64,000 nucleotides of DNA, taken from a virus. The translations under genes were made by a program, and so were the position numbers. Position 1 is the first letter of the stretch. Every line of letters starts with the position of its first letter. The stretch lies in the IMG/VR virus record IMGVR_UViG_3300032157_000001, positions 307,505-371,504 of that record; one strand, given 5' to 3'. Below, piece after piece: positions 44,123-53,670 of the stretch. The notes beneath the pieces are model-generated. The model saw nothing but the letters and a program-made list of their open reading frames with translations. It had not been told where the DNA came from and ran no database searches.

Positions 44123-46119
44123 TATCTGTGAATTATTCTACCACCCTTATCAATCTGAAGTCCATACGCATCATTAAGACCTTCAATTCTTGCGTTGTGT
44201 AATACTTCTTGTGAGTTGAATGCTCTGTCGTAGATTCTCAATTTCTGAATACTGCCTATAAACGAGTTATCATATAGTTGTTGAATCAACAAGTTGTCTT
44301 TTGTGTGATCTTGATTCAACACATCTGCTCCACGATATATGAATTTGTCAAAATATACCTTGAAATCCGGAACCAAAGTTGTATCAGACATTATGTATAT
44401 TCCAACCAGTACCTTTGTCAGGCCAGTATTGTTTTTAGTTTTGATAACACTCTTAATTGGAGTCCACGTATAGCTGTTGTTTACGTTAGCGTCAAATATT
44501 ATTGTTTCTCCTGTTGTTATGACATCAGTTTCACCAGAGAAGAAGAATCCTATCTTACCCGTGTGATATGGTTGGAATATATTCTCTTCATAAACGTTTG
44601 TTGAGAAGATATAGTCTCTGTTGCTCAACAATTCAAGTTCTGTTGTATAGAGTATGAAATATTGATTCAACGCAGTTGTGGTTGCGGTAATACCAGTACT
44701 GCCAGTAATTATATTACTATGATTTTCAATTCGAAGAACCGTATTTGCAGTCATACCAGTACCACACATGTCCGGATAAACAAATGTTGTTGAATCTCCC
44801 GTGATAGTTGTTCCCGTGATGTCGCTAGGTAATGGTGGTACTGGACATAAAGGATCGTTCCAGAAAGGATCGGTTGTGAATGTAAATCCACTACCAATCT
44901 CTGCAGCAATGCTATCTTGATCAAAGATTACATATTTGTGAAGGTCATAATGATATGAATGCTTCAATCCAAACGTTCCCCCACCCCAACTTATGTTGTA
45001 TGGTACACCCAATTGTTTTTCTCTATCGTTCTTAAATCCTTTGAAGTAGTATTCATCAAAGTTTTCGATCTTCCAGAATCTTCTACCGTTAACGTAAACA
45101 GTAAAATCTCCTTTTCTTAAAGGAGCACAATCGAGAGTCTTTCTATCTGTGATAATGTCGTATGGTAGGAACACAATGTCAATTATTGTCCATCCAGTAC
45201 CAGCCAACATATTTTGTGAAACATCTGATTCGGTTATACCACTTGGATTAATCCTAGTATATCCTATTCTTCTATCTGAAGTAATGTTGAAGCCGATTGT
45301 GTTCCCGTTTCGGCCAAGGTCATCGGTTGCTACTGGTTCGGTTTTATATAGCTGTCCGTTTGATGAACCAGCAAGAAGAACTTGGGTGTCAATGTAATTA
45401 TTAAGGAAGTGGCTTTCGCTTGTTGTGATACCACTAAACATAACTGATCTGGTTGTTCTAATACCAGAAGAACTGAAGCTACTGGTTGTCGCCGCAGTTG
45501 TTGTTGCCGTGTACTGGTATACTTCTCCGGAGAAAGACGGGACATACTTATCCTCTGCTCTTGCACCCATGAAGTAAAAATAACCGTCATTGAAAGACTC
45601 AGGGGTTAATCTTATAATGGTTTCGATTGTTATTCCACTACCATATCTAGGTGGAAGTAGCTCGTAGTTGTATTTCTTTAATTTGAAGAATCCTTGGAGA
45701 TAACCACCGTCAAGATCGAAGAAATTACCCGGAAAAGCACCGTAGTAGGTAACACCGGTTGTTGTTCCAGTACCGGTTCCGTGTGTAGATGTGATTGCTG
45801 ATGAAGTAACACCAGTAATTCCATAACCATCATAGAAAGTACCACCAGTTTCATTATTATATCCAACTCTGTACAGAGTTACTTTGTTTTCTGATGGCAA
45901 AATGGTTAGGGTGTCATACATTTTGTCTACTCTACCGTTATCGAAGGCTGTTAATCCGAAATCGTAAAGAAAGATATTATCTGAGATAGCCTTATTCCAC
46001 TTTGTTAAGCTAACAGAGGTGAATCCGGTATTCAAATTCCAAGAATTGATGCTAGTCAAATCGATGTGAACTGCTAAGTTGTCCGGGATGATTGTGTTAA
46101 GGCAAGATAAATCCTTCAT
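44122..46119 (-). CDS. LamG/concanavalin-like virion surface protein, 665 aa
   Basis: Very Thr/Gly-rich beta protein with aromatic motifs and repeated TTGVTYYG/ITSTHGTGTG stretches. GITIETIIRLTPES and KLRIYDRAFNSQEVLHNARIEG are typical of LamG/Laminin-G lectin domains used by phage fibres or capsid decorations to bind glycans. GTATTTAT motif 14 nt upstream supports late expression. Confidence 0.7.
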   Translation of the reverse strand: MKDLSCLNTIIPDNLAVHIDLTSINSWNLNTGFTSVSLTKWNKAISDNIFLYDFGLTAFDNGRVDKMYDTLTILPSENKVTLYRVGYNNETGGTFYDGYGITGVTSSAITSTHGTGTGTTTGVTYYGAFPGNFFDLDGGYLQGFFKLKKYNYELLPPRYGSGITIETIIRLTPESFNDGYFYFMGARAEDKYVPSFSGEVYQYTATTTAATTSSFSSSGIRTTRSVMFSGITTSESHFLNNYIDTQVLLAGSSNGQLYKTEPVATDDLGRNGNTIGFNITSDRRIGYTRINPSGITESDVSQNMLAGTGWTIIDIVFLPYDIITDRKTLDCAPLRKGDFTVYVNGRRFWKIENFDEYYFKGFKNDREKQLGVPYNISWGGGTFGLKHSYHYDLHKYVIFDQDSIAAEIGSGFTFTTDPFWNDPLCPVPPLPSDITGTTITGDSTTFVYPDMCGTGMTANTVLRIENHSNIITGSTGITATTTALNQYFILYTTELELLSNRDYIFSTNVYEENIFQPYHTGKIGFFFSGETDVITTGETIIFDANVNNSYTWTPIKSVIKTKNNTGLTKVLVGIYIMSDTTLVPDFKVYFDKFIYRGADVLNQDHTKDNLLIQQLYDNSFIGSIQKLRIYDRAFNSQEVLHNARIEGLNDAYGLQIDKGGRIIHR

Positions 46120-46133
46120 TTTCTCTTTTTCAG

Positions 46134-46141
46134 ATAAATAC
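46134..46141 (-). promoter_or_regulatory. GTATTTAT motif before the LamG-like gene
   Basis: 14 nt upstream of ATG. Confidence 0.6.
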
Positions 46142-46173
46142 TAAACGGCATTCGCATTTCTCCCCTTTTTTTC

Positions 46174-46181
46174 GTATTTAT
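46174..46181 (+). promoter_or_regulatory. GTATTTAT motif before 46206-47084
   Basis: 24 nt upstream of ATG. Confidence 0.6.
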
Positions 46182-46205
46182 AAAAAACTATATTTCAACC
46201 AGTAA

Positions 46206-47084
46206 ATGGCAACAACTAAGAAAAAACGCAAGAAGATAGCGATACCAATTATCCGTAGAAATTCGAAGCCGAGATATTGGTCAAGTCCATTCTGGAACGA
46301 TAATGATGTCAAAGATGTGCTCTCTGAGGTTATTAAACCAGACGAGATTGACATGTCTACGATTAAAATGAACGATCATTTGAACCCTCAGTTTTGGGGT
46401 AAGGATGAAATGTTAATTCCTTCAGTAAGACAAGCATTGCTTAAAATAGCTGCTGAGTTTATAAAGTATTGTAAGATGGATAACAGAAAGTTTTCTGATA
46501 TTCAATTTGTTGGAAGTAATGCGAGTTACAATTATACCCCGCAGTCGGACGTTGATTTACACATAATTATTGACTTTAGTCAGATTGATGTTGATGCCGA
46601 ACTCTTGGGTGAATTCTTCAAAACAAAAAAAGAGATGTGGTCGTTGGAACATAATGTAACAATAAACGATCAGGATGTGGAGTGTTACATTTTGGATTCT
46701 AACGAACCAAATATTTCTTCCGGTGTTTACTCTGTGATGAAGAATCAATGGTTGAGAAAACCGATGAAGAAATTCATATCGGTTGACGAGCCAGCCGTTC
46801 AAATGAAGGTTGCAGACATTGTGAATAGAATCGATATGTTGGTCGATGGTTTTCAGAAGGGTGAGGATGTAACGTTAAAAACAAACGCTGTTAAACAGAA
46901 AATCAAAAATATGAGAAAGACCGGTCTGTATAAAGAAGGTGAATTCTCACCTGAGAACCTTGCATTTAAGATTCTAAGAAACTCAGGGTATTTAGATAAG
47001 TTAACAAAACTTAAAAATGACAGCTTCGATAAAGAATTATCATTAGATGAACCAAATAAAGCACCAAGTAATGTCAACTCATAA
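46206..47084 (+). CDS. Nucleotidyltransferase-fold protein, 292 aa
   Basis: IQFVGSNASYNYTPQSDVDLHIII (about residues 99-122) contains the GS...DxD motif of DNA polymerase beta-type nucleotidyltransferases, followed by a helical C-terminal domain. Basic N-terminus. Substrate unknown; at the head of the virion operon. Confidence 0.78.
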   Translation: MATTKKKRKKIAIPIIRRNSKPRYWSSPFWNDNDVKDVLSEVIKPDEIDMSTIKMNDHLNPQFWGKDEMLIPSVRQALLKIAAEFIKYCKMDNRKFSDIQFVGSNASYNYTPQSDVDLHIIIDFSQIDVDAELLGEFFKTKKEMWSLEHNVTINDQDVECYILDSNEPNISSGVYSVMKNQWLRKPMKKFISVDEPAVQMKVADIVNRIDMLVDGFQKGEDVTLKTNAVKQKIKNMRKTGLYKEGEFSPENLAFKILRNSGYLDKLTKLKNDSFDKELSLDEPNKAPSNVNS

Positions 47085-48360
47085 AATTTATCAAGTAACA
47101 GAAGCGCAATTCAAAGCACTTCTCGAAAAAAAGAAGGTTGAAAGAGCCATCTTAAAAGAAATGATCGAAAAGATCGATCAAAAGAGAGCTACTTTGAATG
47201 AATCTGCAGCCCTTAATGAGGGTATCATTGAAACAATCGGTGATTATGTAAGAAAAGGATTAATGACAACAGCACTTGTCGCTTCGTTACTCGCATCAAA
47301 CAAAGTAAACGCTCAACAACTTCAAGCCGCAGGGGTTCCACAAAATCAAATTGAATTAGCTCAAGGTGGTGGCGATGGTGGATCATCTACACAATCTAAA
47401 ATACCACTTGAAAAAATCGAAGCTCGTTTGCTCCAAGCAATGAAAAGAGCAGGTCTTAAAGGAACAATCGATTCATATAACAAACTAACACCACAACAAA
47501 AACAAACTATCTTAACCGGTATTCAAGGTAAGATAAAATCATTGGATGATGTTGACCAGTACAATAGAGTATCTATTGGGGGCTGGACAAAAAATCAAAA
47601 CACAGCACAGAACGCAATTCAATTCGATCAACAACATCAAGTTAAGATAGAAGTTGATACATCTGCATCTATCGTTAGTGTTCCAATGAAGAACTTTTTC
47701 AAATTCAATTCATCAGAATTGACAAACCCACAAGAAGCACAAGCTTTCCTTAAAGAGAACTTGGGTAACTTCCAAGTTGTCGACAGTATCGTGATTAATT
47801 CATCTTCCTCTACGCTTAGAAACACTGGCGAGGCTGAAGGTATGACATGGAAAGAACTTTCACAAAAGAGAGCAGAATCGATTGTGGGTGTTCTTAACGG
47901 AACACAATTCGATCTTGGTAACCAAGGAGTGAATGAACCACAAACCGTAACAACAGAAATGATAACCGTTAATTCTGACGGTGCAAATGGTGACGGTACT
48001 TCCGGCCCAAAGAGTCCATACGAAGTAAGTCCAGAAGTTGTTGCCGCATACAATCAGAAAGGTATTGATGCTTCATTTTGGAAATCTGCAGCAACAGAAG
48101 CTCCACTACAAAACAAAGCAGAGTACGAGAAGTTTCAAATGGTTGATATTGTTATCTACGGTAGAATAGTTACATCAAACACAGAAGACGTACCTTCATA
48201 CAGATACATTGTGTTGAATGTGGCGAAAGAAGGCGGTAAAGTTGAGCTTAAGGGTGATACCAAGAAAGCAGACGTTTCTAAGTGTCCAGTTAAGTTCAAA
48301 GAAACGAAAGTAAAGATGCCGAAAGGTAGTGTTTTACAAGGAATGAAAACTAAACGTTAG
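47071..48360 (+). CDS. OmpA-like domain virion protein, 429 aa
   Basis: Helical N-terminus, one TM-like stretch (MTTALVASLLASNKVNA), Gln/Gly linker, then an OmpA/MotB-like region (FFKFNSSELTNPQEAQAFLKENLGNF ... SQKRAESIVGVLNG, about residues 205-280) that in bacteria binds peptidoglycan. ATG at 47071 overlaps the upstream stop by 14 nt. Confidence 0.7.
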   Translation: MSTHKIYQVTEAQFKALLEKKKVERAILKEMIEKIDQKRATLNESAALNEGIIETIGDYVRKGLMTTALVASLLASNKVNAQQLQAAGVPQNQIELAQGGGDGGSSTQSKIPLEKIEARLLQAMKRAGLKGTIDSYNKLTPQQKQTILTGIQGKIKSLDDVDQYNRVSIGGWTKNQNTAQNAIQFDQQHQVKIEVDTSASIVSVPMKNFFKFNSSELTNPQEAQAFLKENLGNFQVVDSIVINSSSSTLRNTGEAEGMTWKELSQKRAESIVGVLNGTQFDLGNQGVNEPQTVTTEMITVNSDGANGDGTSGPKSPYEVSPEVVAAYNQKGIDASFWKSAATEAPLQNKAEYEKFQMVDIVIYGRIVTSNTEDVPSYRYIVLNVAKEGGKVELKGDTKKADVSKCPVKFKETKVKMPKGSVLQGMKTKR

Positions 48361-48737
48361 TCTTCTTCTTCGACAAGTGATCCAAATCGCTGGTCAAGAG
48401 GTACTAAATAACTCTTTCCATTTTTAAAAGTAAAGACAAGGTCGTTGTCTATAAGTTGTGGCTCTCCGTAGAGTAATTTTGCGTTGATCAGTGAGTATTT
48501 TGTTTTCCGCTTGAAGTCATCCATCGAATCAAGTACTGGATATTTGGCAAAAAATGCGCTGGCTTCGGGATTTGGTTTTTTGCTGGCATTTAACTTGACT
48601 AGGTCTCGCATCTCATCGGCACCGCAATTAAGGTAAGCTTGGTGATAAGTATTCGTTGAAATATGCTTTCTGGAACGAGTTACATCCTGTGAAAAAGCCA
48701 CAGTTGTCGTCAATAATAAGAATGCTAGGACTTTCAT
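48357..48737 (-). CDS. Exported hypothetical protein, 126 aa
   Basis: Signal peptide MKVLAFLLLTTTVAFSQ, then a charged domain with one Cys and an acidic C-terminus. Convergent with the OmpA-like gene (4-nt overlap). Confidence 0.72.
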   Translation of the reverse strand: MKVLAFLLLTTTVAFSQDVTRSRKHISTNTYHQAYLNCGADEMRDLVKLNASKKPNPEASAFFAKYPVLDSMDDFKRKTKYSLINAKLLYGEPQLIDNDLVFTFKNGKSYLVPLDQRFGSLVEEED

Positions 48738-48819
48738 AGTTCTTTTTTCTTCTTATACGCAAAAAGGGGTGCAAATGTTATAAAAATCTGTAAAAAAAGT
48801 GTTTTTGGGATTCAACTTA

Positions 48820-48827
48820 GTATTTAT
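48820..48827 (+). promoter_or_regulatory. GTATTTAT motif before 48878-51061
   Basis: 50 nt upstream of ATG, the longest leader of the set. Confidence 0.55.
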
Positions 48828-48877
48828 TGGAAAGTTTGCATACGCATAAAAAATAAACTAAAAAATTTATCATACAA

Positions 48878-51061
48878 ATGGCAAAGTCATTTTCAAATCA
48901 AGAAAACTTCTATAAAAGACTCAGAGAATTGAGTAACGTCGATGCTCCAACAAAATCAGTGGGCTTGGACAAGCAATCATTGATTGAGTATTCAAGAGCT
49001 AACGATGGTTCAGCACTCGGTATCGTTAAAGAAGATAGCAGCTTCTATATCAAATCGTCAAACACTAAGGGTGACCTTGCTGTAGAACACTTTACTTATA
49101 TTGGTGGTTTGGAAAACAAACTTAAATACAAGTATGATAGTTTAGCTGAAGCTATAAAAGTTAAGAATTTTTATGTTGGCACTCTAAACGAAAGCTTAGA
49201 CAAAAGATTCACAGTTGGTATTTTGAAGGAAGAAAAAGAACTTCTTGCAAAATCTAATGCAGAGAAAGGTGAAGTAGCAACCGCTCAAGATAAGGCCGAC
49301 AAGTCTTCAAAGGGTGAAACTCTTAAAACTTCTGCACAAGAAAAAGAAATTGCTGATCCACTCAGCAAGGACGGTATTGCTAAAGCACAAGCTGAAGGTG
49401 ATAAAAAGAAATCTGACGATGCATCTGAAAAATTGAAGCAGGGTCATGAGTCATCAGAAACATCTTCTGGTGCTGCAAGAGGTGACATCGCAAAAGCTCA
49501 AACCAATGCAGATGGTACTACAAAAGGATCATACAGCGACAACGCTGCACAAAAAGAAATAGCAGTTCCAACTGCAAAAACTGGTGGTGCTGCAAAAGCA
49601 CAATCAGTAGCCGATGCTAACAAGTCAAATGATGCATCAGCAAAAATCAAAACAACTGAACCAAAAGAAGTTGAACCAGCAAGCGATGCAAAGAAAGAAA
49701 AAGCAATCGTTGTTGAAAATTTTGGTGAAGAAGAAATTGAAGTTTCTGAACCTGATGCCGATGCATCTGCAAGTGCTGCTGGTGCAGAGATGAGTGTTCC
49801 GGGTGGTGATGAAACTGCAGACTTAGACGCTGCTGCTTCTGCTCTCGATGCACTTGATATTAAAGCTGACGCAACCGCTGCTGATGCTGGTGCTCCTGAT
49901 CTTGGTGGCGCACCTGATTTAGGTGGTGCTCCCGCTTCTGCTGAAGTTCCTTCTGGTGACTTAGCTGGTGCTGGTGATGCTGCAATTGGCGGTGATGCTG
50001 GTGCTGATGGTGGCGAAGATGCTGGTGGTGTTAAAGACGTTGAGAAATTGGTTGGTAAGACTTCACAAAAAGTTAGATCAACTGAACTTACTGATGAAAT
50101 GGCTGGTGGTTTATTAAAATCACTTCTTGCTGGTTTTGAAGATAAGCTTGCAAGTCTTGACTCTGATTTGAGAAGAGAGCTTGCAAATAAAATATTAAAG
50201 GCCGGTGAAGAAGGTGAAGAAACTAATGGTTCTCCCGCATCTGCCGCAGACGCTATTCCTAGCGCATCTGCATCTCCCGATGCTGGTGCTGAAGGTGGTG
50301 AAGATGCTGCTCCTGACGCTGGTGCTGAAGAAGCAATTCCGGGTGATCAAGAAATTGAAGAAGCAATCAATCAACATTTGGCTGAGATGGGCATGGCCGA
50401 TCAAGGTGGTGTTGGTGCTGCTGCTCCCGCTGCAGAACCTCAAACAGGTTTCAAGAAGTATATGGCTGAAAGAGGTTATAGTCCAGCAGATGAAAACATT
50501 TCTATTAATGAAATGGTATCACTTGTTAACGGTTATGCAAATGAATGTGGTGACAACTACGCAAATGCTGACATGCAAACTATCGCTGAATACATGAGTC
50601 CAGAAGTTAAACAAGGTGTAACTGAATGTGGTTATGGTAAATTTGCTGAAGGTGTTGAGGTATTCAACATTAAGCCAAAGGCATACAAGTCAAAAGAACC
50701 AATTGTAGAAATTCAGGAAGAAGTAATTGAAGAAAAGAAAGAAATTGGATTTGCACCAGAGGGTCAATCTTTGAATAAAACAGAAAAGGAAGAGAAGGAA
50801 GAAAAAGGAGAGAAGGAAGAAAAGGGTGAGAAAGAAGAAAAGGGTGAGAAAGAAGAAGTTAAGGAAGCTGTTTCTGAAAGTGCAAAGCTTAAGTTAAGAT
50901 CAATTATTAACACAAAAATTCAAGAACAACTTGGATTGAAGAAGCCATCAATCAATGAGGCATATAAGTCATCGTTTTCTAAAAAATTGGATGAAATGAT
51001 TGCTGCAGAAATTGAAAAAGGGAAACACGCTCTAAAAGTTAAAAGAGCAAACAAGAAGTAA
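48878..51061 (+). CDS. Low-complexity virion-region protein, 727 aa
   Basis: N-terminal 110 residues look folded (FYKRLRELSNVDAPTKSVGLDKQ). Residues 125-520 are Ala/Gly/Asp/Ser low complexity with repeated GGAPDLGG-type blocks. Near the C-terminus KGEKEE is repeated four times, followed by a basic helical tail. Highly acidic overall. Possibly an internal head or scaffold-associated protein; function not shown. Confidence 0.72.
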   Translation: MAKSFSNQENFYKRLRELSNVDAPTKSVGLDKQSLIEYSRANDGSALGIVKEDSSFYIKSSNTKGDLAVEHFTYIGGLENKLKYKYDSLAEAIKVKNFYVGTLNESLDKRFTVGILKEEKELLAKSNAEKGEVATAQDKADKSSKGETLKTSAQEKEIADPLSKDGIAKAQAEGDKKKSDDASEKLKQGHESSETSSGAARGDIAKAQTNADGTTKGSYSDNAAQKEIAVPTAKTGGAAKAQSVADANKSNDASAKIKTTEPKEVEPASDAKKEKAIVVENFGEEEIEVSEPDADASASAAGAEMSVPGGDETADLDAAASALDALDIKADATAADAGAPDLGGAPDLGGAPASAEVPSGDLAGAGDAAIGGDAGADGGEDAGGVKDVEKLVGKTSQKVRSTELTDEMAGGLLKSLLAGFEDKLASLDSDLRRELANKILKAGEEGEETNGSPASAADAIPSASASPDAGAEGGEDAAPDAGAEEAIPGDQEIEEAINQHLAEMGMADQGGVGAAAPAAEPQTGFKKYMAERGYSPADENISINEMVSLVNGYANECGDNYANADMQTIAEYMSPEVKQGVTECGYGKFAEGVEVFNIKPKAYKSKEPIVEIQEEVIEEKKEIGFAPEGQSLNKTEKEEKEEKGEKEEKGEKEEKGEKEEVKEAVSESAKLKLRSIINTKIQEQLGLKKPSINEAYKSSFSKKLDEMIAAEIEKGKHALKVKRANKK

Positions 51062-51063
51062 AA

Positions 51064-51549
51064 ATGAACAAAGACGATCTTAAACTCTGTTATGTTTTAA
51101 AGATCGGTTACAAATCAAATGGGAAGGGTCTTTATGAATTTTTATTCAGTAGAGACCCTTCTGTTATTGATACCGATGCTTTGGGGTGGGAGGAAGTACC
51201 CGCAAGTACTAACGCCGATCCTCCACCAAGTGAGAATGTGCACATGGTTCTAAGTCTTGAAACCAAAAAAATAGACTTCATATGTCTCCACGAATTAACT
51301 GACCGTGCATATCGTGACGGTTACTACACTATTCATTGCCTAGCATACGAGAACACAGAACATGACAATCATGATGTTATGTATGATGAAACACCATTAC
51401 TAGTATTTCATTACGGCATGAAAGCATCTGAAGTTAAAGAGATATTTTTAAGCCGCGACATCATGCTAAAAGAGGTTGAAGTTGAAAATTCTCACGCAGT
51501 TGAAGAGCAAGAAGAACCCGAAGAAGAGGAAGAGGAAGAGGATGCATAA
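51064..51549 (+). CDS. Hypothetical protein with acidic tail, 161 aa
   Basis: Directly upstream of the terminase gene; soluble alpha-beta core and a C-terminal run of Glu (EEPEEEEEEEDA). The position suggests a small-terminase or head role, but no family match is clear. Confidence 0.65.
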   Translation: MNKDDLKLCYVLKIGYKSNGKGLYEFLFSRDPSVIDTDALGWEEVPASTNADPPPSENVHMVLSLETKKIDFICLHELTDRAYRDGYYTIHCLAYENTEHDNHDVMYDETPLLVFHYGMKASEVKEIFLSRDIMLKEVEVENSHAVEEQEEPEEEEEEEDA

Positions 51550-51580
51550 ATCCAAATTCATCTATTTTCTTGACACCTAA

Positions 51581-51588
51581 GTATTTAT
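51581..51588 (+). promoter_or_regulatory. GTATTTAT motif before the terminase gene
   Basis: 15 nt upstream of ATG. Confidence 0.65.
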
Positions 51589-51603
51589 AAAAAACTATAG
51601 TAG

Positions 51604-53616
51604 ATGTCAAAGAAAAATGACGAAGATGAATATGATTTCCTGCCAGACAATAATGAGCGACCTTTAACGGCAGAGGAAATTGCCAAAATTGAACTCAAAA
51701 AGAGGGTTAAAGAATTACGTTCAAAATACGTTGACCAACCAATTGTTGTTACTAAAGATGGGACAGCTAAACCAGCAAACTCTTTAACAATTGTAGAACA
51801 AACAGATGAATTCATCAAATGTTCTATAAATCCCATATATTTTATTGAAACTTATTTGACGGTATTTGACCAGACTCAAGGTGATGGTGGTCTTATCGTT
51901 CCATTCAAACTTTTTGAATTTCAAAAAGACTTAATTCAGGCATACCAAGGATTCAAGGAAAACGTAGCTAATAAGTACAGACAGGCGGGAGTTTCGACTA
52001 CAACCTGTGCATACATTTCATGGTATTTAATGTTTACCAAGAATAGATACGTTGCTGTAATTGCCGATAAATTGGAAACAGCACGTGATGAGTTAATGAG
52101 TGACATCAAGGACTTTATTGAAGGTTGTCCTGCATATCTTAGACCTAAAGTGGGTAATAAGGATTCTGCCCATCACATGCGTTACACTAATGGTAGTCAA
52201 ATTAAGGCCTTTGCTGCCACAAAGCTTAGAGGGCCAACCCCAACACTTATATTTTGGGATGAAACTGCATGGACTGAAAAGGGTGAAAAATTTTGGGAAT
52301 CTGCTGGTGCTGCCGTTAGAAATACTGGTGGTAGAGTAATTTTCGTATCTACTCCAAATGGTTTAGACCCTATTTTCTATAAGACTTTTGAAACTGCACG
52401 AACAAAAGGTAAACCATTTCACGCAATTGAGTTGTGGTGGTATAATGATCCTAGATATAATAAGGGTCTCTCGTGGATAAAGAATGAAGGTAGAGACAAT
52501 GAAATGCGTATTGAAGATACAAATTTCACAAAGGATCAAAGAAAAAAACTTATCAATGATGGCTTTTCCGCAACAAGCGTTTGGTTTGAAAATGCTAAAG
52601 CTGGTTACAATGGAGACAATAGAAGATTAGCTCAAGAAATTTTATGTTCATTTTTAGGTTCTGGTGATAACTTCATCAGTGAAGAATTTATAAAAAGAAT
52701 TGAAGACGAAGAATTAGTACAGCCATTACGCACTGAGTATAACGACAAACTCATGTACATTTTTGAAGACCCTCTTCCGGAGGCCAAATACGTTATGTCT
52801 CTCGATGCTTCAAGCGGTTATGCTGCCGATTACTCAACGTTAAACATGCTTAAAATAACAGATATTATTACTGATAGAAAGTATGTAGATAACGGAGTAC
52901 AAAAATCCAAAAGAGTTAAAAGAAGAGTAGCTGAACAGGTTGCGGAATATTGTGGAAAAGTAACACCACAACAACTTGCAGAAATGGCATATTATTATGG
53001 ATCAAAATATAATAATGCATATTGTATTGTTGACGTTAGCGGTGGGTGGGGTGCATTTACTGTTGAAAGTTTAAAAGGATTTGGGTATCAAAACATACAC
53101 TACTCTGAGCTTGCCCATAAGCCAACTAAGGACAGATTGAATGTTTATGTGAAGACTATCAGCAAGGATATTGGTGGTGGTAATATTGTTCAGGTAGATT
53201 TACTTCCGGGATTTTATATAGGTAACAACCGTCCTCTGGTATTACAGGAAATGGAGCGTTGTGTCCGTATGCAAGATGTTATTATTCGTTCTGTTAGAAT
53301 GACAAACGAATTTAAAACATTCATTATTGTAGAAAATAAAGCTAGACTCGCAGATCACAGAAGATCATTTCATGATGATAACATCATGGGACTTGCAATG
53401 GGGTTATATGTGATAAACTGTGAGATGGATAAACTTACTGATGACACAGAAAAGATCAAATCTATGCTAAATGCGATCCTTGTCGTGAATGATAGTGAGC
53501 ATCTTCAACCAGACCAAAGAAGATACCCATTACCGGACGATTATAGGGTTCATAAGAACAATCCAAACGGAAGTTTTGACTGGATGTTCAAGGGACTCGA
53601 TAAAAGGAATAAATAA
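51604..53616 (+). CDS. Terminase large subunit (T4 gp17-like), 670 aa
   Basis: Variant Walker A YRQAGVSTT (residues 125-133), Walker B TLIFWDE (residues 214-220), coupling motif FVSTPNG (residues 247-253), then a RNase H-like nuclease with MSLDASSG (about residue 398), IVDVSGGWG and SFHDDNIMG acidic residues. It packages DNA into the prohead and cuts headful-style. Next gene is the portal. Confidence 0.93.
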   Translation: MSKKNDEDEYDFLPDNNERPLTAEEIAKIELKKRVKELRSKYVDQPIVVTKDGTAKPANSLTIVEQTDEFIKCSINPIYFIETYLTVFDQTQGDGGLIVPFKLFEFQKDLIQAYQGFKENVANKYRQAGVSTTTCAYISWYLMFTKNRYVAVIADKLETARDELMSDIKDFIEGCPAYLRPKVGNKDSAHHMRYTNGSQIKAFAATKLRGPTPTLIFWDETAWTEKGEKFWESAGAAVRNTGGRVIFVSTPNGLDPIFYKTFETARTKGKPFHAIELWWYNDPRYNKGLSWIKNEGRDNEMRIEDTNFTKDQRKKLINDGFSATSVWFENAKAGYNGDNRRLAQEILCSFLGSGDNFISEEFIKRIEDEELVQPLRTEYNDKLMYIFEDPLPEAKYVMSLDASSGYAADYSTLNMLKITDIITDRKYVDNGVQKSKRVKRRVAEQVAEYCGKVTPQQLAEMAYYYGSKYNNAYCIVDVSGGWGAFTVESLKGFGYQNIHYSELAHKPTKDRLNVYVKTISKDIGGGNIVQVDLLPGFYIGNNRPLVLQEMERCVRMQDVIIRSVRMTNEFKTFIIVENKARLADHRRSFHDDNIMGLAMGLYVINCEMDKLTDDTEKIKSMLNAILVVNDSEHLQPDQRRYPLPDDYRVHKNNPNGSFDWMFKGLDKRNK

Positions 53617-53638
53617 ACGGATTTTCAACAAAATTCGA

Positions 53639-53646
53639 GTATTTAT
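53639..53646 (+). promoter_or_regulatory. GTATTTAT motif before the portal gene
   Basis: 24 nt upstream of ATG. Confidence 0.65.
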
Positions 53647-53670
53647 AATAAACTATAAAAAACTGTAAAA

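Noticed and set aside
48358-48360. Possible TAG recoding because of the CUA tRNA
   Set aside because: TAG ends several well-formed genes and the long virion genes have no internal TAG in frame, so the standard code is used at least in this window.
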